Numbered from the stretch's first letter, positions 8,667 through 18,586 are shown. The stretch: 64,000 nucleotides of DNA from G965207335 sp965222825 (GCA_965222825.1 OZ244964.1:310001-374000), one strand, 5' to 3'. Program-made: numbers and translations. The notes: generated from the sequence alone by a model not told the origin.

Positions 8667-9095
8667 CTAATTTTTATATTCAGATTCAGTTATAAACCCT
8701 ACTTTTTCTATACCTGCAATTTGTAAAAATGTTATTAATTCTATTACTTTACCGTAGGCAACATTTTTATCACCTTTAACCATTACTTGCACAGCAGGAC
8801 TAAATTCTCTTTTTGCTTGAACTATGGCAATAATTCTTGAGGCAATTAATTTTTTTCTATCGCCCACAGAATAAGAGCCTTTTCTATCAACAGTAATAAC
8901 AACTGGCTCATTATCATCAGAAAAATTTAGCGTTTGTGAGTTATCAACAACAGGTAATTCAACTTCTACACCTTGTTCTAAAATTGGAGTAGTAATCATA
9001 AAAATTACCAATAATACTAGCATTACATCTATATATGGCACTACATTTATTTCAGCACTAGGGTTTGATTTATATCTATTAGGAATTGGTATCAT
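8667..9095 (-). CDS. tolR: TolR, proton-driven motor subunit
   Basis: Encodes 142 residues. The single membrane helix carries the ExbD/TolR signature EINVVPYIDVMLVLLVIF, including the channel aspartate in YIDVML. A periplasmic domain of about 100 residues follows with AYGKVIELITFLQ near the end. It forms the TolQ5R2 proton channel with the upstream tolQ and is 8 nt from it, so the genes are one operon with tolA. Confidence 0.95.
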   Translation of the reverse strand: MIPIPNRYKSNPSAEINVVPYIDVMLVLLVIFMITTPILEQGVEVELPVVDNSQTLNFSDDNEPVVITVDRKGSYSVGDRKKLIASRIIAIVQAKREFSPAVQVMVKGDKNVAYGKVIELITFLQIAGIEKVGFITESEYKN

Positions 9096-9103
9096 TTTTT
9101 ATA

Positions 9104-9778
9104 TTAGCGTTGGAATTTAACAAATAGTTCTTCAATTAAATGAGTGTATTTTTGTGATATTAAATCAAGTTCTGTTACCATTCTATTATAAAAAATACTA
9201 GCTGGAATAGCAGCAAATAAACCAAAAGCAGTAGCAATTAAAGCCTCAGCAATGCCCGGTGCTACTATTGCTATTGTTGCTTGTTTAACGCTAGCTAAGC
9301 CTATAAATGCTTGCATAATGCCCCAAACAGTGCCAAATAAACCAATATAAGGCGAACTATTAGCAATCATTGCTAAAATAGATAAATCCTTATTAAGTTT
9401 GTCAATATTTTTATTAGCAACAGTGCCCATAGTCCTATAAGCTCGCTCAGATGCTAATTGTTTACTTTCAATACTAGAATGTATATCATTATTGTGGTGT
9501 AATTCTTGATAACCTGTTGCAAAAATAGTCTCGCTGGTAGTTCTATGAAATTTTAATTTTGGTAATGAATTATAAAAAACTTCTAAATTACTATTGCTAC
9601 TGCTATTTAATCGAATATCAAAAGATGATATTTCTTTGTTTGATGCCATAAATACTGTTTTTTTAGAAAAAACAATAGTCCATGAATAAACAGACATAAT
9701 AATCAAAATTAATATTACAACTTGCACCAACCAACTAGCGTTAAATATTAATGATAGTATTGATAATGCATCACTCAT
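9104..9778 (-). CDS. tolQ: TolQ, proton channel subunit
   Basis: Encodes 224 residues with three predicted membrane helices. The second and third helices carry the MotA/TolQ/ExbB motif: SPYIGLFGTVWGIMQAF and GIAEALIATAFGLFAAIPA. It opens the tolQRA operon; ybgC, usually just upstream, is absent, and the preceding gene is ispA. An AAGGAGAT-type ribosome-binding site lies just before the ATG. Confidence 0.95.
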   Translation of the reverse strand: MSDALSILSLIFNASWLVQVVILILIIMSVYSWTIVFSKKTVFMASNKEISSFDIRLNSSSNSNLEVFYNSLPKLKFHRTTSETIFATGYQELHHNNDIHSSIESKQLASERAYRTMGTVANKNIDKLNKDLSILAMIANSSPYIGLFGTVWGIMQAFIGLASVKQATIAIVAPGIAEALIATAFGLFAAIPASIFYNRMVTELDLISQKYTHLIEELFVKFQR

Positions 9779-9834
9779 TTAGAATCTCCTTAAATTGCTA
9801 AATAATAGATAGATAAATGATACCTTAATTTGTG

Positions 9835-10749
9835 TTAAAAACTGCGTTTTTTTAAATGTATAACAAAATTTTGTAAATCGTTATTATTAGTATTTATGCT
9901 ATTTAAAATATCAAGTGATTTATCATAATTTTCTAAAAAAATGCTTTTTGCCTTGTCTAAACCTAATAAACTTGGGTAGGTAGTTTTATTATTATTAATA
10001 TCAGAATATTGGGTTTTTCCCAATAACTTACCGCTAGTAGTAATATCTAGCACATCATCTTGGATTTGATATGCTAGACCTAAATAAATAGCAAAATTAT
10101 CTAAGTTTGCTGATAATTTATCATCATAATTATTACTACTAATAACTCCCATGGCAACGGCACATCTAATTAATGATGCGGTTTTATATTTATACATTTG
10201 TGCTAAATAATTTATATCTACATCAACACCATTAGGCTGGAACAAATCTTGCCTATTTTCTATATTAGTGTCATAATTTAAGTCTAAGTCTTGTCCAGCA
10301 ACCATACCATTACAACCTGAGTGTTCGCTAAGTTTAGACAATATGGCTAATCTTTGTTTAGCACTCAAATTATTATCTTTAATAATAATATCAAATGCCA
10401 TAGTTTGTAAAGCATCACCTGCTAAAATTGCCATAGCCTCACCATAAGCAATATGACAAGATGGCTTATTGTGTCTAATATCATCGTCATCCATAGCTGG
10501 TAAGTCATCGTGTATTAATGAATAAATATGTATAAATTCAATAGCACAAGCCAAACTATCTACTTTACTAAGATTAGTATTAAATAATTTTGCCACTAGA
10601 TAGACCAATATTGGTCTAAATCTTTTGCCGCCTGCTAAGGTGCTATATTTAATAGCTTGAGGTAATTTTGCTGATTTTATATTAGCAATGTTATCTAAAT
10701 ACTTAACTAGATTATTATTTACTCTATTTTGATAACTGCTAATATCCAC
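9835..10749 (-). CDS. ispA: Farnesyl diphosphate synthase (short-chain polyprenyl synthase)
   Basis: Encodes 304 residues. The first aspartate-rich motif reads DDLPAMDDDD and the second reads QIQDDVLD, with GGKRFRP at the isopentenyl diphosphate binding site. The DDx4D spacing in the first motif marks the bacterial type II FPP synthase group. It condenses IPP with DMAPP and GPP to make FPP for undecaprenyl phosphate and quinones. It follows xseB, as in the common xseB-ispA order, but dxs is missing downstream and tolQ takes its place. Confidence 0.93.
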   Translation of the reverse strand: MDISSYQNRVNNNLVKYLDNIANIKSAKLPQAIKYSTLAGGKRFRPILVYLVAKLFNTNLSKVDSLACAIEFIHIYSLIHDDLPAMDDDDIRHNKPSCHIAYGEAMAILAGDALQTMAFDIIIKDNNLSAKQRLAILSKLSEHSGCNGMVAGQDLDLNYDTNIENRQDLFQPNGVDVDINYLAQMYKYKTASLIRCAVAMGVISSNNYDDKLSANLDNFAIYLGLAYQIQDDVLDITTSGKLLGKTQYSDINNNKTTYPSLLGLDKAKSIFLENYDKSLDILNSINTNNNDLQNFVIHLKKRSF

Positions 10750-10793
10750 TTTTTTAAAGATGCTTTTTGATTAACTTGTAGGTTGTTTTGTTG

Positions 10794-11015
10794 TTATGAA
10801 AAATCCTGTTCAGAGCTATAATTATCCTCTTTGGTTAATTTAGCTATTTTTTGCTCAGCAGAATTTAAGGCACTTTGACATTTTCTAATTAATGATATAC
10901 CATTTTCGTAATACTCAAGGGCAGAATCTAAACTTAAATCACCCTCTTCCATTAAACTAACAATCTCTTCTAATTCAGTAATACCTTTATTAAAATCAAA
11001 TTTTTTATTACTCAT
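10794..11015 (-). CDS. xseB: Exodeoxyribonuclease VII small subunit
   Basis: Encodes 73 residues, the normal size. The family pattern is clear: FNKGITELEEIVSLMEEGDLSL, then ALEYYENGISLIRKCQ and a coiled-coil tail. Together with XseA (not in the window) it degrades single-stranded DNA to short oligonucleotides. It sits 44 nt upstream of ispA on the same strand, which fits a shared operon. Confidence 0.92.
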   Translation of the reverse strand: MSNKKFDFNKGITELEEIVSLMEEGDLSLDSALEYYENGISLIRKCQSALNSAEQKIAKLTKEDNYSSEQDFS

Positions 11016-11140
11016 TTGCTACCATCTCCACTAGCTTTAATAACAATAAATTTTGCATACCCTTATTACTAAACTTATAATTTTATTATACATATAAATA
11101 TTAGTAATAATATCTAAAAAATAGACACTATTTAGGACTA

Positions 11141-12292
11141 TTATGGTTGCACCTTAGCCCAAAATTTTACTGTTTGTTTTAACTCTGGGTTAGTGCTGTC
11201 TGCTCTTAATAATAAAAAATCATAGCTTGCTCTAAATCTTTTATTAGCTAATATTTTATTTATATTTTTAGTATTATTTTCTTTGGCTTGTAACTCTAAT
11301 TGCGTTTGTAGTAGCCAAATGTCTATAATTTGATTGCTAATATATTTTGCAAACGCTGTTTGTTTTTGCTGTTTTTTAATAATATCCTTAGCAATATCTA
11401 GCAATAAGTGTGGTGATTTTTGCATTTCTTTTATGCGTTGTTGGCATTTTTTATTAAAAGCATCCCATAAAAATATAGCAAGAAAAAAAGCCAAACTAAT
11501 ACGAAGACCATTTTTAATTCTACTAGCAGTATTTTCTAAACCTTTTAATACAAAATTATCTAATTTAGTATTACTAAATAAATACTTAAATAAACCATAA
11601 AACTCAAGTTTAACAACAGTTTCTTTGGCTTTGGTATTATGGAATAATTTTAGTGCCTCAGCGTATAACCTAGAATTAGATACATTTGCTAATAAATGAG
11701 CGTGTTTAGTAATTATATCGCTATGTTTTTTATCAATTTTTAGCTCAAATTTACTAGCAAACCTAATCGCTCTTAACATTCTAACTGGGTCTTCTGTATA
11801 TCGTTCTTTGGTATTGCCTATAGTTTTTAATTCAGTATTTTTTATATCTTTAAACCCGTCTACAAAGTCTAAAACTTGGTGCCTTTGAACATCATAATAT
11901 AATGCGTTTATAGTAAAATCTCGACGATAAACATCTTGCTCTATAGTGCCGTATAATTTGTTACCAATTTTAGTGTTTTTTTCTGATGCTAAAATCAAGC
12001 CTGACCTAAAAGTAGATACTTCTAAAAAATTCCTAGAGCCCTGTAATATATGCACTAATTTAAACCTACGACCTATAATTATTGCTCGTTTAAATAAATA
12101 TTTAATTTGTGCGGGTGTAGCATTGGTTACAATATCAAAATCTTTAGGTTCTACATTTAATAATAAATCCCTGACACATCCACCAACTAAATACGCTTGA
12201 TAATTATTTTCTAATAGTTTTTTAATAATTTTAATAGTATTTTTATCAAGTAATTTTTTATCAAACTCAACTGATATTTTTTTTAATGTCAT
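11141..12292 (-). CDS. pcnB: Poly(A) polymerase I
   Basis: Encodes 383 residues. The class II nucleotidyltransferase head reads YLVGGCVRDLLL...KDFDIVTNA, with the metal-binding Asp pair, and RRDFTINALYYD and the arginine-rich RAIRFASKF segment follow. The E. coli-type basic C-terminal extension is short here. Similarity is closer to PcnB than to CCA-adding enzymes because of the RRFKLVHI region; a CCA-adding activity cannot be excluded, although both tRNAs in the window encode their own CCA. The start overlaps the queF stop as TAATG, so the two are coupled. Confidence 0.83.
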   Translation of the reverse strand: MTLKKISVEFDKKLLDKNTIKIIKKLLENNYQAYLVGGCVRDLLLNVEPKDFDIVTNATPAQIKYLFKRAIIIGRRFKLVHILQGSRNFLEVSTFRSGLILASEKNTKIGNKLYGTIEQDVYRRDFTINALYYDVQRHQVLDFVDGFKDIKNTELKTIGNTKERYTEDPVRMLRAIRFASKFELKIDKKHSDIITKHAHLLANVSNSRLYAEALKLFHNTKAKETVVKLEFYGLFKYLFSNTKLDNFVLKGLENTASRIKNGLRISLAFFLAIFLWDAFNKKCQQRIKEMQKSPHLLLDIAKDIIKKQQKQTAFAKYISNQIIDIWLLQTQLELQAKENNTKNINKILANKRFRASYDFLLLRADSTNPELKQTVKFWAKVQP

Positions 12293-12645
12293 TATTTTCT
12301 ATATTCTGCCTTAACAGTAGTATACACTCCACCCCTAACATTAAAAACCGCCTTAACTTCCATATATCTAGGTGAGCAATATAACACTAAATCATCTAAT
12401 ATTTTATTGGTAATTGCCTCGTGAAAAGCACCCTCATTACGATATGACCATATATACATTTTAAAAGATTTTAACTCTATACAAAACTCATCTGCTATGT
12501 ATTTTAGATAAATAGTAGCAAAATCAGGCTGCCATGTTTTTGGGCATAAACAACTAAATTCTGGTGCTTCTATTTCAATTAAATAATCTCTATCTGGTTT
12601 AGGATTAGGAAATACTTCTATAACTTTACTTGCTAAACTAGGCAT
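12292..12645 (-). CDS. queF: NADPH-dependent 7-cyano-7-deazaguanine reductase, short (unimodular) type
   Basis: Encodes 117 residues, the size of the short QueF type rather than the 280-residue form of E. coli. The nucleophilic Cys lies in [12 protein letters not shown] (Cys34), and the family's second motif appears as [16 protein letters not shown]. The usual Gly in the KTGQPD motif is Trp here. QueF reduces preQ0 to preQ1 in queuosine synthesis; queE is also in this window at 44.2 kb. It starts 20 nt downstream of lptF and overlaps pcnB by one base. Confidence 0.9.
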   Translation of the reverse strand: MPSLASKVIEVFPNPKPDRDYLIEIEAPEFSCLCPKTWQPDFATIYLKYIADEFCIELKSFKMYIWSYRNEGAFHEAITNKILDDLVLYCSPRYMEVKAVFNVRGGVYTTVKAEYRK

Positions 12646-12665
12646 AATATAAAACCTCTATTTTT

Positions 12666-13745
12666 TTAAAATCTACGGCGAAACTTATAGGCTATGAATG
12701 TCAAAATCATCATAATACTATGAATACCGAAAAAGCCTAAATACTTATTAATAGTGCTATCAAATAAAAGTGGTTCAATTATTGCTAAAATATTATAATA
12801 AATAGCATATATAATAATTCCTAGTATTATTTGATAAGATTGATGATTGCTTCTTATTGCTGTTTTTGCCAAAATAGTTGCTAATAAAGAAAAAACTACC
12901 ATAGCTACTATATAGGATAATCTATTAATAATTTCAATAGTGTATTTTTCGCTATTTTTATTTAATAACTGCACAATATTTAATGATTCTAAGTTATTTA
13001 TACTAGGTTTAGTATTTTTAGTATTTTTGTGGATATTAATACTATAATTATCAAATTCCACTACGGTTTTTTCACCATTTTGCAAAAAGCCATTATAAAT
13101 ACTACCATTGTATAATTTTAAAAATTTATACCCTTGTTTGTCGGTATAAATATTAGCACTATTTGAGGTAATTAAAACATCATAATCATTTAATAATAAA
13201 AATACATCTTGTATTTTATTATTTTTCATATTTTTAAAATGTAAAATAATACTATCATTTAAAAAATATTGAAAAGTTTTTTCTTGCACAAAGTCCATCT
13301 TATTTAATTCATTATAATTATGCTTTATTTCTATTTTTTTTACCTCAGATAAAGGTGCTATATAAAATAATATAATTGCCATTAATAATACTACCAGAGC
13401 AACAATTGGCTGAATAAATACCATAATATGCTTAGTGCTAATACCAATACTATTAATAACAGCCATCTCGCCATTTCTATACAATTTTCCCAAAGAGATA
13501 ATAACTGCTAAAAATAATGAAAATGATAATAACACTGGAATAAAAGAAACTAAGTCAAAAAATATTACTGGTAAAATATCATTAATAGATGCACCAATAT
13601 TATAATTTTTGGCTATAGATATAATTGTTCTATTACTTAAAACAATAAAACTTATAATAAAAAATACTGCTAAATATAACAAAAAAATATTTTTTACTAT
13701 ATATTTTGCTATAATTTTGTGTCTTATTTGGAATGCACTAAACAT
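12666..13745 (-). CDS. lptF: LPS export permease LptF/LptG family (probably LptF)
   Basis: Encodes 359 residues: three membrane helices near the N-terminus, a periplasmic beta-rich domain of about 160 residues, and three helices at the C-terminus. Motifs include the helix 2-3 loop GEMAVINSIGIS, which is the coupling-helix region contacting LptB, and NRLSYIVAMVVFSLLATILA. LptFG with LptB2 extract lipopolysaccharide from the inner membrane. lptG and lptB are not adjacent. Of the two paralogues LptF is favoured by the N-terminal pattern, with moderate certainty. Confidence 0.8.
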   Translation of the reverse strand: MFSAFQIRHKIIAKYIVKNIFLLYLAVFFIISFIVLSNRTIISIAKNYNIGASINDILPVIFFDLVSFIPVLLSFSLFLAVIISLGKLYRNGEMAVINSIGISTKHIMVFIQPIVALVVLLMAIILFYIAPLSEVKKIEIKHNYNELNKMDFVQEKTFQYFLNDSIILHFKNMKNNKIQDVFLLLNDYDVLITSNSANIYTDKQGYKFLKLYNGSIYNGFLQNGEKTVVEFDNYSINIHKNTKNTKPSINNLESLNIVQLLNKNSEKYTIEIINRLSYIVAMVVFSLLATILAKTAIRSNHQSYQIILGIIIYAIYYNILAIIEPLLFDSTINKYLGFFGIHSIMMILTFIAYKFRRRF

Positions 13746-13954
13746 AAATAACTATTACACGGCAACTTTAAACAATTAATAATATTGTGTTAGCAATTAT
13801 ATACTAAAAAAAGCATTTAATTACTCAGTATATTAGTGTGTAAGTAGAACTTTGCTTTGTATATTATTGTATACATACTTTATATATTTATGCCTAGTAG
13901 TTATATAATTACTAACTAAATACGCTGGTAAATTTTTATACACAACTATTTAAA

Positions 13955-15010
13955 ATGAATATAAAATTATTTACTACTGCCCTACTTTTATTATTGGTTG
14001 GTGCATTACTAGGTTGGTTTGCTAATAAATGGTTTAATCCAATACAATACCCAATAAATACTAAAGTCATACCCTATGTATTAAGCGAAGTAAATATAAA
14101 AAAACCTAGCACACAAATAAAAATTAACAAAACTTTAAGTGCACAAATTAATGAATCGCTCAATAACAACGAACTAAATAAAGCAAGTAAATTACTAATA
14201 CTTTTAATTGAAAAAGACCCTTATGATACTAAAACACTTATGTTGGCAACTAAGGTGTATATTAAATTAGGTAATTATATGTTGGCATTTAAGGCATTTG
14301 AGATATTATATAATCAGGTGCAAACCTTATACAAAAAACAAGATATTAAAATAAAAATTATACATTTAGCAGAGCTTTATTTAGCAAAAAATCTAACACA
14401 ACATAAACCCAAAGAACGACAAAAAATTTTACAAAAATTAACATCTTTATTACCAGAAGTAGTTAAATTTCACTATCAACTAGGTATGTTATTAGTAGAT
14501 ATAGGTAATTATAATGATGCTGATTATCAACTAAGTTATCTTAGGTTAAATAATAGTTGGCAAAAAGAATATAAAATATTAACAATGGCTATATTAAGGG
14601 GGCGACAATTTGCAAATGGAGCTATTGAAATACCTCTAATACATACACCTATTGGCTGGATATTAGATGCACAAATCAATAATAAAAGCGTGCAATTACT
14701 ATTAGATACAGGTGCTAATATAACAACTATTAGTGATGATGTTATATCTATAGATGATATTAAAAAGCAAAAGTATAGCCTAATAAAACTATACACAGCA
14801 AATGGCACTAATAAAGCATATAAAATACAAGTTGAGAATTTTTCCATAGCAACTATATCCTATGAGCAATTTCCAATAGCAGTAGTAGTAGGTAATAAAC
14901 TCCCTCCAGATATTGATGGCTTATTGGGCACAGACTGGCTTTCTAATTTTGATTTTGTTATTGACCAAGAAAAACCAAGTTTAATTCTTAAACTATTAAA
15001 AAAACTCTAA
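13955..15010 (+). CDS. Membrane-anchored protein with TPR-like helices and retropepsin-type aspartic protease domain
   Basis: Encodes 351 residues. An N-terminal membrane helix (about 7-27) is followed by helical repeat-like segments (about 60-200) and a C-terminal clan AA aspartic protease domain. The catalytic motif is LLLDTGANITTIS with Asp251, and the domain ends with the family DGLLGTDWLSNFDFVID segment. Single-domain proteases of this group act as dimers. The topology would put the protease in the periplasm. TPR-retropepsin proteins of this layout occur in gammaproteobacteria but their substrates are unknown. No operon partner is adjacent. Confidence 0.8.
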   Translation: MNIKLFTTALLLLLVGALLGWFANKWFNPIQYPINTKVIPYVLSEVNIKKPSTQIKINKTLSAQINESLNNNELNKASKLLILLIEKDPYDTKTLMLATKVYIKLGNYMLAFKAFEILYNQVQTLYKKQDIKIKIIHLAELYLAKNLTQHKPKERQKILQKLTSLLPEVVKFHYQLGMLLVDIGNYNDADYQLSYLRLNNSWQKEYKILTMAILRGRQFANGAIEIPLIHTPIGWILDAQINNKSVQLLLDTGANITTISDDVISIDDIKKQKYSLIKLYTANGTNKAYKIQVENFSIATISYEQFPIAVVVGNKLPPDIDGLLGTDWLSNFDFVIDQEKPSLILKLLKKL

Positions 15011-15022
15011 ATTATATTATTT

Positions 15023-15304
15023 GAAACTGTCACACGGTAGCCCAAAATGCTAAAAATAACTCCACTGCGTGCGAAGCACACGATTGCAGGAATAATGCTT
15101 TTTATTTTATACCCGTGTTTTTTGTTATAAAATAATGAAAACAGCTGTAAACAGTGCTACGCACACAGTAGCCTTTAGAGGCACTAGGAACTACATTTTA
15201 TGCCTCAAACACGGTTGTATGCGTAGCATTGCTTACAGATATGTTTTTTATATTAATATTTTTAGTAGATTTTTATTTATTCTTTGCCACCGTGCAACAG
15301 TCTC
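15023..15304. repeat. Terminal-inverted-repeat mobile repeat, copy A (enlarged, non-autonomous)
   Basis: The right end reads CCACCGTGCAACAGTCTC, the inverse of a left end GAAACTGTCACACGGTAGC that has diverged. TATTT flanks it on both sides (15018-15022 and 15305-15309), a 5-bp target duplication. Compared with copies at 40145-40304 and 53234-53391 it is about 120 bp longer: extra segments include GTGCG-AA-GCAC palindromes and an inverted pair GTGCTACGCACAC / GTATGCGTAGCAT. No transposase is encoded. It fills most of the gap between the protease gene and deaD. Confidence 0.85.
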
Positions 15305-15381
15305 TATTTGTTAGTCTCATACTTGCAATAAATATTGGTATAATTTAGAGTTTTTATTTTCAGTAGCAGGCTTTGTTATTT

Positions 15382-17070
15382 ATGGAAGAAACAAACTTTA
15401 CCGACTTAGGGCTTAATAAATATATTTTACAAACTCTATTAGATATTGGTTATGAAGTCCCAACTCCAATTCAAATACAAGCTATACCTAGTATTTTGGT
15501 TAATTATGATATTTTAGGTGTTGCTCAAACTGGCACTGGTAAAACTGCTGCTTTTGCACTACCAATTTTATCTAGGATTAACTTAGCACAAAAAGACCCA
15601 CAGGTATTAGTATTAACTCCAACGCGTGAGCTTGCTATTCAAGTAGCTGAGGCTTTTGTTAGCTTCTCACGCAATATTAAGGGTTTAAATGTCTTACCAA
15701 TTTATGGTGGCTCAGATTATGTTGTGCAAATTAAAAGCCTTAAACGCGGTGTTCATGTAGTAGTTGGCACTCCAGGCCGCATTATGGATCATATCAAAAA
15801 AGGCACGCTAAAATTAAATAAAATCACAAATCTAGTACTAGATGAGGCAGATGAAATGTTACAAATGGGCTTTATTGATGATGTGGAATGGATACTTAAA
15901 CACACGCCTAATGACCATCAAATATCTTTGTTTTCAGCAACTATGCCTAAGGAAATTCATCGTATTGCTAAAACTTATTTAAACAAGCCTAAGGAAATTA
16001 TAATTAAACAAAAAACGGCAACGGCACCAAATATAGAACAAAAATATTGGTTGGTTAGTGGCTTGCATAAACTTGATGCCCTAACTCGTATTTTAGAAGC
16101 AGAAACTTTTGATGCAATGATTATCTTTAATCGCACTAAAACTGGCACTATTGAGTTGGCAGAAAAACTTAGCGCTAGGGGTTATTCAGTAGCTGCACTT
16201 AATGGTGATATTGCCCAAAATAATAGAGAAAAAATTATTAAACAACTCAAAGCAAAAAAAATAGATATTCTAGTAGCAACTGATGTTGCTGCTCGTGGAT
16301 TAGATGTATCAAGAATTAGTCATATAATTAATTATGATATTCCGCATGATACAGAATCATATGTGCATCGTATTGGACGAACAGGTCGTGCTGGGCGTTC
16401 TGGTGCTGCTATTTTATTTGTCTCACCTAGAGAAAAACGCTTACTTCGTGCCATAGAGAGAGCAACTAATAATACTATTACCCGAATGCTTTTACCTAGT
16501 GTGCAAGAGATTAATGACAAACGAATTACTCGCTTTAAAGACAAAATTGTTAATGCAACTCAAAACGGTGATTTAACTATATTTCAAAAAATGATTGAAA
16601 ATATTGAAATAGAAAATAATATTCCTGCAATTGAATTAGCCGCTGGTTTGGCTAAATTATTACAAGGCGATAGTGCATTTTTTTTACCAAACAAGCCTAT
16701 TAAAGATATAAAATCTAATAAAGGCTCTAAACAGATAAAAACCAAAGCAGGTATGGTGCGTTTTCGTTTAGCTATTGGTAAAAAAGATGGTGTAAAAGCC
16801 AATAATATTATTGGCTGTATTGCTAATGAAGCAGGTTTAGAAAGCCAACATATTCAAAACTTATCTATTGAGGATAATTTTAGTTTTGTTGACTTGCCAG
16901 ATTATATATCTGATAGTATTTTTAACGAGTTAAAAAATGCTTGGGTTTGCGGTAAACGATTAGACATTTCACGCCTAAGTAAACACCATAAACACAAAGC
17001 ATCTTTTAAACGCAACGCTCTTAAAAAACCGCGTCGTCAAACAAGAAAAAAAGCCAAGTCTAATTTATAA
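15382..17070 (+). CDS. deaD: DEAD-box RNA helicase DeaD/CsdA
   Basis: Encodes 562 residues from the ATG at 15382; an in-frame TTG nine bases earlier is less likely because the GCAGG upstream would be too close to it. Helicase motifs are all present: AQTGTGKT (motif I), PTRELAIQ, DEAD within LVLDEADEML, SAT, and HRIGRTGRAGR (motif VI). The C-terminal part (about 485-545) matches the DbpA-type RNA-binding domain, with MVRFRLAIGKKDGVK and NIIGCIANEAGL, followed by a basic Lys/Arg tail. DeaD remodels RNA in ribosome assembly and mRNA decay, notably in the cold. Confidence 0.94.
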   Translation: MEETNFTDLGLNKYILQTLLDIGYEVPTPIQIQAIPSILVNYDILGVAQTGTGKTAAFALPILSRINLAQKDPQVLVLTPTRELAIQVAEAFVSFSRNIKGLNVLPIYGGSDYVVQIKSLKRGVHVVVGTPGRIMDHIKKGTLKLNKITNLVLDEADEMLQMGFIDDVEWILKHTPNDHQISLFSATMPKEIHRIAKTYLNKPKEIIIKQKTATAPNIEQKYWLVSGLHKLDALTRILEAETFDAMIIFNRTKTGTIELAEKLSARGYSVAALNGDIAQNNREKIIKQLKAKKIDILVATDVAARGLDVSRISHIINYDIPHDTESYVHRIGRTGRAGRSGAAILFVSPREKRLLRAIERATNNTITRMLLPSVQEINDKRITRFKDKIVNATQNGDLTIFQKMIENIEIENNIPAIELAAGLAKLLQGDSAFFLPNKPIKDIKSNKGSKQIKTKAGMVRFRLAIGKKDGVKANNIIGCIANEAGLESQHIQNLSIEDNFSFVDLPDYISDSIFNELKNAWVCGKRLDISRLSKHHKHKASFKRNALKKPRRQTRKKAKSNL

Positions 17071-17142
17071 TATGAAAATTATAGTTATTAGTATGTTAGA
17101 AAAGGTAAATGCTAGCAATACAATAGGTAATGTAGCACCTGA

Positions 17143-17238
17143 GTGGATAAAAAACTTAATAATACAGTAGGAATTGTTGGCACCACAGGTAGTGTTGGCT
17201 CTACTGGCTCAGCTGGAACTGCTGATGTTAGCGTATAA
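17143..17238 (+). pseudogene. Relic of a RiPP core peptide (frameshifted, leaderless)
   Basis: A 31-codon frame beginning GTG right after a TGA encodes ...VGIVGTTGSVGSTGSAGTADVSV and stops. Its Val-Gly-Thr/Ser-Gly pattern and ending are close to the core of the precursor at 4298-4627. A second frame starting ATG at 17072 (MKIIVISMLEKVNASNTIGN...) runs into it and ends at a TAG just where the core frame takes over, as if one precursor had been broken by an indel. There is no recognisable NHLP leader. It is probably a decayed third precursor; a functional short peptide is less likely. Confidence 0.5.
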
Positions 17239-17260
17239 ATAATAGTCTATATTACACTTT

Positions 17261-18529
17261 TTAGGCTCTATTGTTTTGCTTCATAGAATCAAAAAATTCT
17301 TTATTGGTCTTGGATAATTTAAGTTTTTCTAACAAAAACTCTCCTGCTTCAACGGTATCCATTGTGTGTAAAAACTTTCGTAAAATCCATATTTTTTGCA
17401 ATTCTAGTTTGTCAGTTATTAATTCTTCTCTTCTTGTGCCAGAAGCATTAATATTTATCGCTGGAAATAAGCGTTTTTCAGATAATTTTCTATCTAAATG
17501 TAACTCCATATTGCCTGTGCCTTTAAATTCTTGATAAATTACTTCATCCATTTTAGAGCCAGTATCTATTAGTGCTGTTGCAATAATGGTAATACTACCA
17601 CCCTCTTCTAAATTTCTAGCTGCACCAAAAAATCTTTTTGGTCTTTGTAATGCAGAAGCATCAACACCGCCTGTTAATACCCTGCCAGATGCAGGAGATA
17701 CAGTATTATAAGCCCTAGCTAATCTAGTTATAGAGTCTAATAAAATTACTACATCCTTCTTTTGTTCCGCCATTCTTTTGGCTTTTTCAATTACCATTTC
17801 TGCAACTTGAATATGTCTTTTAGCAGCTTCATCAAATGTAGAAGATACTACCTCGCCACGAACTGTTCTACGCATTTCTGTTACTTCTTCTGGGCGTTCA
17901 TCAATTAATAAGACCATTAACTCACATTCAGGATTATTAATAACCAAAGAGCTTGCTATATGTTGCATAATCATAGTTTTACCTGCCTTAGGTGGTGCTA
18001 CTAACAAGCCTCTTTGTCCCTTGCCAAATGGTGCTATTAGGTCTATCATTCTAGCAGTAATATCTTCACTACCGCCATTACCTATTTCTAATTTCAATCT
18101 AACATTTGGATTTATTGGTGTTAAACTTTGGAATGGAATACGATTTTTTAGCGCATCAACCGACATATCATTAACACTAATAAGATGCGATAAAGCGAAG
18201 TATTTCTCTGGTTTTTTAGGCTCTCTAATCTTACCATATACTACATCACCAGAGTATAGTTCAAACTTACGAATTTGATTAGGAGATACATAAATATCAT
18301 CAGCACCAGATGTATAAGAGTCATCTGATGACCTTAAAAATCCATATCCTTCTTGCAAAATATCTAAAACACCATCACTAAATATTTCTTCATTTTTTTG
18401 CGATTTAGCTTTTAATATGGCAAAAATTAACTCATGTCTTTTCATACGAGAAATATCTTCCATATTTAATTTTTTAGCCATGCCTAATAGCTCTTCGTGC
18501 TTATTTTTCTTTAAATCAAATAAATTCAT
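17261..18529 (-). CDS. rho: Transcription termination factor Rho
   Basis: Encodes 422 residues, matching the E. coli length of 419. The N-terminal helical domain and cold-shock-like RNA-binding domain ([25 protein letters not shown]) are followed by the ATPase core. In the core, Walker A reads APPKAGKT, Walker B reads [16 protein letters not shown], and the Q- and R-loop segments [10 protein letters not shown] and [19 protein letters not shown] follow. It is 57 nt downstream of trxA on the same strand, the classical trxA-rho pairing. Widespread Rho use fits the scarcity of clear intrinsic terminators here. Confidence 0.97.
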   Translation of the reverse strand: MNLFDLKKNKHEELLGMAKKLNMEDISRMKRHELIFAILKAKSQKNEEIFSDGVLDILQEGYGFLRSSDDSYTSGADDIYVSPNQIRKFELYSGDVVYGKIREPKKPEKYFALSHLISVNDMSVDALKNRIPFQSLTPINPNVRLKLEIGNGGSEDITARMIDLIAPFGKGQRGLLVAPPKAGKTMIMQHIASSLVINNPECELMVLLIDERPEEVTEMRRTVRGEVVSSTFDEAAKRHIQVAEMVIEKAKRMAEQKKDVVILLDSITRLARAYNTVSPASGRVLTGGVDASALQRPKRFFGAARNLEEGGSITIIATALIDTGSKMDEVIYQEFKGTGNMELHLDRKLSEKRLFPAININASGTRREELITDKLELQKIWILRKFLHTMDTVEAGEFLLEKLKLSKTNKEFFDSMKQNNRA

Positions 18530-18586
18530 AGGTAATACAAGGTTGATTATAGTAATACTAACTTAATTATAGTTATTCGGGTTGGA

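Noticed and set aside
11141..12292. CCA-adding tRNA nucleotidyltransferase
   Set aside because: Motif context favours PcnB and both tRNA genes already encode CCA, though this is not proof.
13746..13954. Short dyad TGTATA-ttattg-TATACA upstream of the protease gene as an operator
   Set aside because: Arms of six A/T-rich bases are expected by chance at this base composition.
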